Assembly (NCBI GenBank): GCA_021299675.1
Contig: JAJTIF010000296.1
Location: 1-9,774, forward strand
Origin: Pseudomonadota bacterium
GTDB lineage: Bacteria > Bdellovibrionota > Bacteriovoracia > Bacteriovoracales > Bacteriovoracaceae
Length of the DNA stretch: 9,774 nucleotides
Direction: 5' to 3'
Shown piece by piece: positions 6,906 through 9,774 of the stretch. Position numbers and translations under genes: made by a program. Under the pieces are notes generated by a model. That model saw nothing but the letters and a program-made list of their open reading frames with translations. It was not told the origin of the DNA and ran no database searches. The stretch's first letter is position 1. Every line of letters begins with the position of its first letter.

Positions 6906-7513
6906 TAGAGCCCTAGGCTCGATTTCTCAGAGTACTTAAAGACCTGAGTACGAGCACGCATCACCTCAACGGCTTTCTCGATGTTCGTCATGCGGATGTT
7001 GACGGAGTATTCCTTAACAGTTTTCCCGTCTCTTTTTTCCGGCTTCATGTAAACGTTACCGAAAATCATGATGTCAGCCCCAGTTTGCTTGCCGACTTGC
7101 TTGGCCGTCTTAGGGTCCACCATGCCGTCATTCTGGTACTTCACTTCACCCAGGATCTTCTCGCGAGCAGCTGCATCGACCAAGACAAAGTCACCGGACG
7201 CAGAGAGCTCATTGAGGAGTTCATCGTTCATGTCACCAATCGGAAAATAGGCTTCAGAGGTTTGGTTCTGAACTTCCGCGATGAAAAGCTTCGGTGGCTC
7301 TCCGCCCTGCTGAGCGAGGTAGCGCTGGAAACCTTTGTGGGCTTGAATCTGCTTAAGGATATCAGCCACAGCTAGCTTCGTATCCGCGCTCATCCAGTTG
7401 TCCGTGATGCTGAGGCCCTTCTCATCGGAAGTCTGAGCGTCTACACGTTTCGCCTTAAAACTTCCGCATGATGCCGCAAGCGATAAAACACCAATCATTA
7501 ATACGAGTTTCAT
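6905..7513 (-). CDS. lpoB: LpoB-like lipoprotein, penicillin-binding-protein activator family
   Basis: A 202-residue lipoprotein (lipobox AASC, Cys 16, then Gly). Residues 75-195 match the LpoB/COG3417 fold: FIAEVQNQTSE (78-87), the helix MNDELLNELSASGDFVLVD (95-113), AAREKILGEV, and TAKQVGKQTGADIMIFGNVY (136-155), then a final strand pair (YSVNIRMTNIEKAVEVMRARTQVFKY). In E. coli LpoB is anchored in the outer membrane, reaches through the peptidoglycan and stimulates the synthase PBP1b. Here the linker between Cys 16 and the domain is about 50 residues and lacks the proline-rich stretch of the enterobacterial protein, so a shorter reach or another partner is possible. AAGGAG lies 5 nt before the ATG and overlaps the stop of the upstream gene. 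A CsgG-like pore is less likely given size and motifs. Family good; partner unproven. Confidence 0.85.
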   Translation of the reverse strand: MKLVLMIGVLSLAASCGSFKAKRVDAQTSDEKGLSITDNWMSADTKLAVADILKQIQAHKGFQRYLAQQGGEPPKLFIAEVQNQTSEAYFPIGDMNDELLNELSASGDFVLVDAAAREKILGEVKYQNDGMVDPKTAKQVGKQTGADIMIFGNVYMKPEKRDGKTVKEYSVNIRMTNIEKAVEVMRARTQVFKYSEKSSLGL

Positions 7514-7518
7514 AGGGT

Positions 7519-7525
7519 CTCCTTA
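7519..7525 (-). promoter_or_regulatory. Stop codon fused with the Shine-Dalgarno of the LpoB-like gene
   Basis: Minus-strand TAAGGAG contains the stop of the upstream LPP20-like gene and the AAGGAG ribosome binding site of the LpoB-like gene, 5 nt before its ATG. Ribosomes finishing the first gene arrive on the start site of the next, which points to coupled, balanced expression. Confidence 0.7.
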
Positions 7526-8206
7526 TGCTTCACCACGACGAGCTTTCAAAAAATCTTCATCCACTTTATCTAAAGCTTTCTGAACTTTTTCTTTCATCTC
7601 GACGTCTTCAGTTTTATTGACGATTTCTTCAGATGCCTTGTTAATTGCTTCTCTCAGCACCTCTTTATCCATTCTCACTTGGACAGCACATGTGAAGCCG
7701 ATGTAGTCCTTCGGAGCGCCCTTGGACTTCATGAACTGGCGCTTCTCCCAATAGGTCTTCGTCACCGCGGCACCGTGCACGAGGCTCTGCACTCTTTCAC
7801 TGAGGTTGTTGGAAACATAGTTACGAAGCGCCTGAGTGCGTGGTGAGTTCGGATCGATCGCCGCCTGACCTTCTGTGCTCTCGGCGAGAGTCTTCTGGAT
7901 GAAGGTTGTGATTTCTGCGGCAACATCTGCACGAGCATTGGCCTTCGCAAGGTTACAGGCAATTTCACGGTTAACTTTCGGCTCTGTTTCAAAGGCAAAC
8001 CAGCGGTACTTCTCTTCTTTCTTTTCTTGCTCAGCCCAGGCTTCGACGTCTTCGATCCACGCCGGGCGGAAGTTTGAGGACGCGTCTTTTACTTCGAAGT
8101 CCTTAGCAATCGTTTCTGTGTTATCGACTTCTTTTACCTTTCTCTTCGAGGAACATCCAACAGCGGTCACCAGGGCGGCAACCAGACACAAAGACATCCA
8201 TTTCAT
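7523..8206 (-). CDS. LPP20-family lipoprotein (second of two)
   Basis: The start is the ATG at 8206, preceded by AGGAG at 6 nt, giving a 227-residue product with a lipoprotein signal (MKWMSLCLVAALVTAVGC, lipobox AVGC, Cys 18, Ser 19 and 20). The longer frame from 8242 adds 12 polar residues before the signal and is rejected. The LPP20/FlgT-N-like features are PAW at 48-50 soon after a short linker, then WFAFETEPKV and the helix NLAKANARADVAAEITTFI (85-103) and, near 168-188, YIGFTCAVQVRMDKEVLREA, the usual strand followed by a helix. The last 35 residues are a charged helix, probably a coiled coil. LPP20-type lipoproteins are outer-membrane proteins of mostly unknown function, often near LpoB-like genes. 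Its stop overlaps the ribosome binding site of the LpoB-like gene. Confidence 0.82.
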   Translation of the reverse strand: MKWMSLCLVAALVTAVGCSSKRKVKEVDNTETIAKDFEVKDASSNFRPAWIEDVEAWAEQEKKEEKYRWFAFETEPKVNREIACNLAKANARADVAAEITTFIQKTLAESTEGQAAIDPNSPRTQALRNYVSNNLSERVQSLVHGAAVTKTYWEKRQFMKSKGAPKDYIGFTCAVQVRMDKEVLREAINKASEEIVNKTEDVEMKEKVQKALDKVDEDFLKARRGEA

Positions 8207-8219
8207 ATTTCTCTCCTGG

Positions 8220-9188
8220 TTAGTCTTGTAAATTAAGTTCATGTAGTTTTTCTTCCATTTCTTTAATGAGTACTGCTCGCGCCTTCATCTCACAGTCCAC
8301 CTTTGAGCGACCGGTGGCAGTGGTGCTCACACTCAAGCCGCCGATCTTAGCTCCGGCCTTAGAGATGTTTGTCATACTGAGGTTGAAGAACCACTTCTCA
8401 AACCCGGCCACATTCATGTGCTCTTGCTTCGACGTCATCTGGGCCTGAAGTCTTGCTCCCGTGTTCAAACTAAAAAGACGATAGCCTGAGTTGGTTAAAC
8501 GGGCCTTGAGGTGCGCTTCATACTCACTGGGGAGATTGAGGATCTCGAGCGCCAAGGGCACTTCTGCTTTTCTGGACTGATACCATTTCTGTAGCTCACT
8601 GGCCGTGGGAGAAAACGGAATCCTTCCTGCATTGATAATATTGTAGCGATCGTTCAAGCCCTCTCGCACTTGGAAAAGCTCCCACATGCGGGCCCAGGCT
8701 GTGCGGTCTCTGCGCTCCCAAAGTGCGGACAATTCCGCTTGAACTTTGTCTAAGGCTGCCTTGAGGTTGGCACTGGCCTTCTCTTTGTCGAGCGAGGCGA
8801 GGGCATAGCTCATATTTTGATAACGATGTTTTTTGATGACCTGAGCGGCTTCGAGGGTTTGTTTGACTTCATCTCTGACAGTGGTTTGAGCGAGCTCCGT
8901 GGCTTGCGCCAAACTTTGATGACCAGACACAGTCATAGTGGAGCTGGTTGAGGCTTCAATTTTTGTTTCAAAAATTGCGGCAAGGGACTTCATGGCATTG
9001 GCTTCTGCGATGGTGCCAGTCTTCCCCTCTCCAGAAGCGCAGAGCTGCCGCTCCTCCATACACTCCTCCATGGGTGCATAAGCCCACGCAGGGACCTCCG
9101 CCGCATGGTCGCTCGTTTGAGGAGACTTTGGCTTAAACAAAGCACAGCCTGTGGAAAGCAAAAGGAGCGCACATATTATCTGTCGCAA
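8220..9188 (-). CDS. LPP20-like lipoprotein with extra C-terminal domain, TTG start
   Basis: The start is a TTG at 9188 with AAAGGA ending 7 nt upstream, giving MRQIICALLLLSTGC (lipobox STGC, Cys 15) and 322 residues. No in-frame ATG fits, and a start further upstream would run into the response regulator. After a linker comes an LPP20-like domain: PAW 33-35, ASGEG 51-55, the helix MKSLAAIFETKIEAS (66-80), then YALASLDKEKASANL (128-142), arranged as in the downstream LPP20 gene, so the two appear paralogous. A charged helix at about 135-170 leads to a C-terminal domain (220-322) with LKARLTNSGYRLFSL, FFNLSMTN, GGLSVSTTATGRS and a final helix, not found in the neighbour. It heads the lipoprotein operon, 13 nt before the next gene. 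Function unknown; probably an outer-membrane partner of the LpoB-like protein. Confidence 0.8.
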   Translation of the reverse strand: MRQIICALLLLSTGCALFKPKSPQTSDHAAEVPAWAYAPMEECMEERQLCASGEGKTGTIAEANAMKSLAAIFETKIEASTSSTMTVSGHQSLAQATELAQTTVRDEVKQTLEAAQVIKKHRYQNMSYALASLDKEKASANLKAALDKVQAELSALWERRDRTAWARMWELFQVREGLNDRYNIINAGRIPFSPTASELQKWYQSRKAEVPLALEILNLPSEYEAHLKARLTNSGYRLFSLNTGARLQAQMTSKQEHMNVAGFEKWFFNLSMTNISKAGAKIGGLSVSTTATGRSKVDCEMKARAVLIKEMEEKLHELNLQD

Positions 9189-9212
9189 ATCGAAGTCCTT
9201 TGAAATGCATTC

Positions 9213-9241
9213 ATTTTCAAGTGGGCACTGATTAAAGTCAA
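9213..9241 (-). promoter_or_regulatory. Likely sigma70-type promoter of the lipoprotein operon
   Basis: On the minus strand TTGACT (9236-9241) is followed by a 17-nt spacer and GAAAAT (9213-9218), 5/6 and 4/6 of the consensus. It predicts an RNA start near 9206, about 18 nt before the TTG start codon, leaving just room for the AAAGGA ribosome binding site. This agrees independently with the chosen start of the lipoprotein gene. Confidence 0.5.
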
Positions 9242-9281
9242 ACGAGATCAAGCATTGTGCCGCATGGCAAATGAGCCTACT

Positions 9282-9310
9282 TTGCGAAATCTTAACCTTC
9301 CCTATCTGAT
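9282..9310 (+). promoter_or_regulatory. Possible promoter of the response regulator gene
   Basis: TTGCGA (9282-9287), 17-nt spacer, TCTGAT (9305-9310), each 4/6 of consensus, would start RNA near 9317 and leave about 16 nt before the ATG at 9333. No clear Shine-Dalgarno is present, only a GGG 3 nt from the ATG. A TATCTT at 9321-9326 could instead give a leaderless mRNA. Both readings are weak. Confidence 0.25.
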
Positions 9311-9332
9311 GACAGCGCGTTATCTTGGGCCC

Positions 9333-9774
9333 ATGGGAAAAATTCTTATCATTGAAGACGAAAGGGACATCAGAGAGCTGATGAAGTTCCAACTCAATTC
9401 ATCAGGTTATCAGGTCACAGATGTTGACTCTGCTGATAAAGCAATCGAACTCCTCGAATCAGGGCAGAAGATCGATCTCATTCTTGTGGACTGGATGCTC
9501 CCGGGAATGTCAGGGATCGAGTTCACTCGACGAGTGAAAGGCCATAAATCATTCAAGACGATTCCCATCATCATGGTCACCGCTCTTACACAACCAGAAA
9601 ATATTGTGACGGGCCTGGATGCTGGCGCTCAAGACTATCCCACCAAGCCCTTTGATTTGGACGTGTTGCTCGCCCGTGTTCGCGTGCAACTGCGAGCAGT
9701 CCCCACCATGAAGGAATCAAAGCCTCTCATTTTCGATGAGCTCGAGATTGATCTGGCGAAAGTGAAAGTGCAGG
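9333..9774 (+). CDS. OmpR/PhoB-family response regulator, 3' end outside window
   Basis: A partial gene of 147 codons running off the right edge. Residues 1-120 are a full receiver domain: acidic pocket E8-D9 in IIEDE, phosphoacceptor D53 in VDWMLPGMSG, T83 in MVTA and K105 in TKPFD. A linker (RAVPTMKESK) leads into LIFDELEIDLAKVKV, which looks like the first beta-strands of the winged-helix DNA-binding domain of the OmpR/PhoB type. Phosphorylation by a partner kinase would switch DNA binding; that kinase may lie beyond the window. The ATG at 9333 gives the standard receiver N-terminus; an in-frame ATG at 9309 would add 8 residues. Position 103 is proline (QDYPTKPF) where an aliphatic residue is usual. 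The gene is divergent from the lipoprotein operon and shares a 144-bp intergenic region with it, so it may regulate that operon. Confidence 0.92.
   Translation, partial: MGKILIIEDERDIRELMKFQLNSSGYQVTDVDSADKAIELLESGQKIDLILVDWMLPGMSGIEFTRRVKGHKSFKTIPIIMVTALTQPENIVTGLDAGAQDYPTKPFDLDVLLARVRVQLRAVPTMKESKPLIFDELEIDLAKVKVQ

Noticed and set aside
6905..7513. CsgG-type secretion pore
   Set aside because: The fold is related, but the length, the ADIMIFG motif and the LPP20/COG3014 neighbours fit the LpoB group better, and no curli genes are nearby.
7875..8231. Plus-strand open frame of 118 codons opposite the LPP20-like gene
   Set aside because: Its composition mirrors the lipoprotein gene and it has no independent signals of coding.
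7523..8242. LPP20-like gene starting at 8242
   Set aside because: It puts 12 polar residues before the lipoprotein signal and overlaps the upstream gene; the ATG at 8206 has AGGAG at 6 nt.
9254..9272. Possible inverted repeat (TGCC-GCAT-GGCA) as an operator in the divergent region
   Set aside because: The arms are only 4 bp with mismatched flanks; such a match is expected by chance.
8220..9392. Longer version of the first lipoprotein starting at 9392
   Set aside because: The extra 68 residues would precede the lipoprotein signal peptide and overlap the start of the response regulator on the other strand; they also cover the likely promoter.

Overview
The window reads like a chromosomal segment of a Gram-negative bacterium of roughly 50% GC. 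It encodes a proton-pumping complex I module and many outer-membrane-type lipoproteins and exported proteins. The dense run of lipoproteins, a secreted MpaA-type murein peptide carboxypeptidase and an exported HExxH protease would fit a Bdellovibrionota-like predator or relative. That placement is inference from gene content and base composition; no ribosomal or other phylogenetic marker is present.

Layout: (1) Bases 1-692, + strand: the end of a small exported protein gene (its 5' end lies outside the window) overlaps a small lipoprotein gene by 11 nt. (2) Bases 694-1443, - strand: a zinc carboxypeptidase of the M14/MpaA type with a signal peptide, convergent with the lipoprotein gene. (3) Bases 1444-4299, - strand: a compact nuoB-nuoC-nuoD-nuoI operon whose junctions overlap by 8, 1 and 4 nt. 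It ends in a strong intrinsic terminator that also contains the ribosome binding site of the carboxypeptidase gene. (4) Bases 4310-9188, - strand: five exported proteins in one direction, in transcription order an LPP20-like lipoprotein with a TTG start, a second LPP20-like lipoprotein, an LpoB-like penicillin-binding-protein activator, a COG3014-type TPR lipoprotein and an exported HELTH metalloprotease. The first four are spaced by -1 to 13 nt; the protease follows after 40 bp holding a 16-bp perfect palindrome. (5) Bases 9189-9332: a divergent promoter region. (6) Bases 9333-9774, + strand: the start of an OmpR/PhoB-type response regulator that runs off the right edge.

How they may work together: NuoB, C, D and I form the quinone-reducing connecting module of complex I, and their partners must be encoded elsewhere. 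The four-lipoprotein block resembles the known LPP20-LpoB-COG3014 neighbourhood and probably acts at the inner face of the outer membrane, plausibly on peptidoglycan synthesis. The metalloprotease and the MpaA-type enzyme extend that cell-envelope theme. No mobile element, CRISPR array, tRNA or rRNA was seen. The best candidates for a less-described system are the five-gene envelope block and the terminator with an embedded ribosome binding site.
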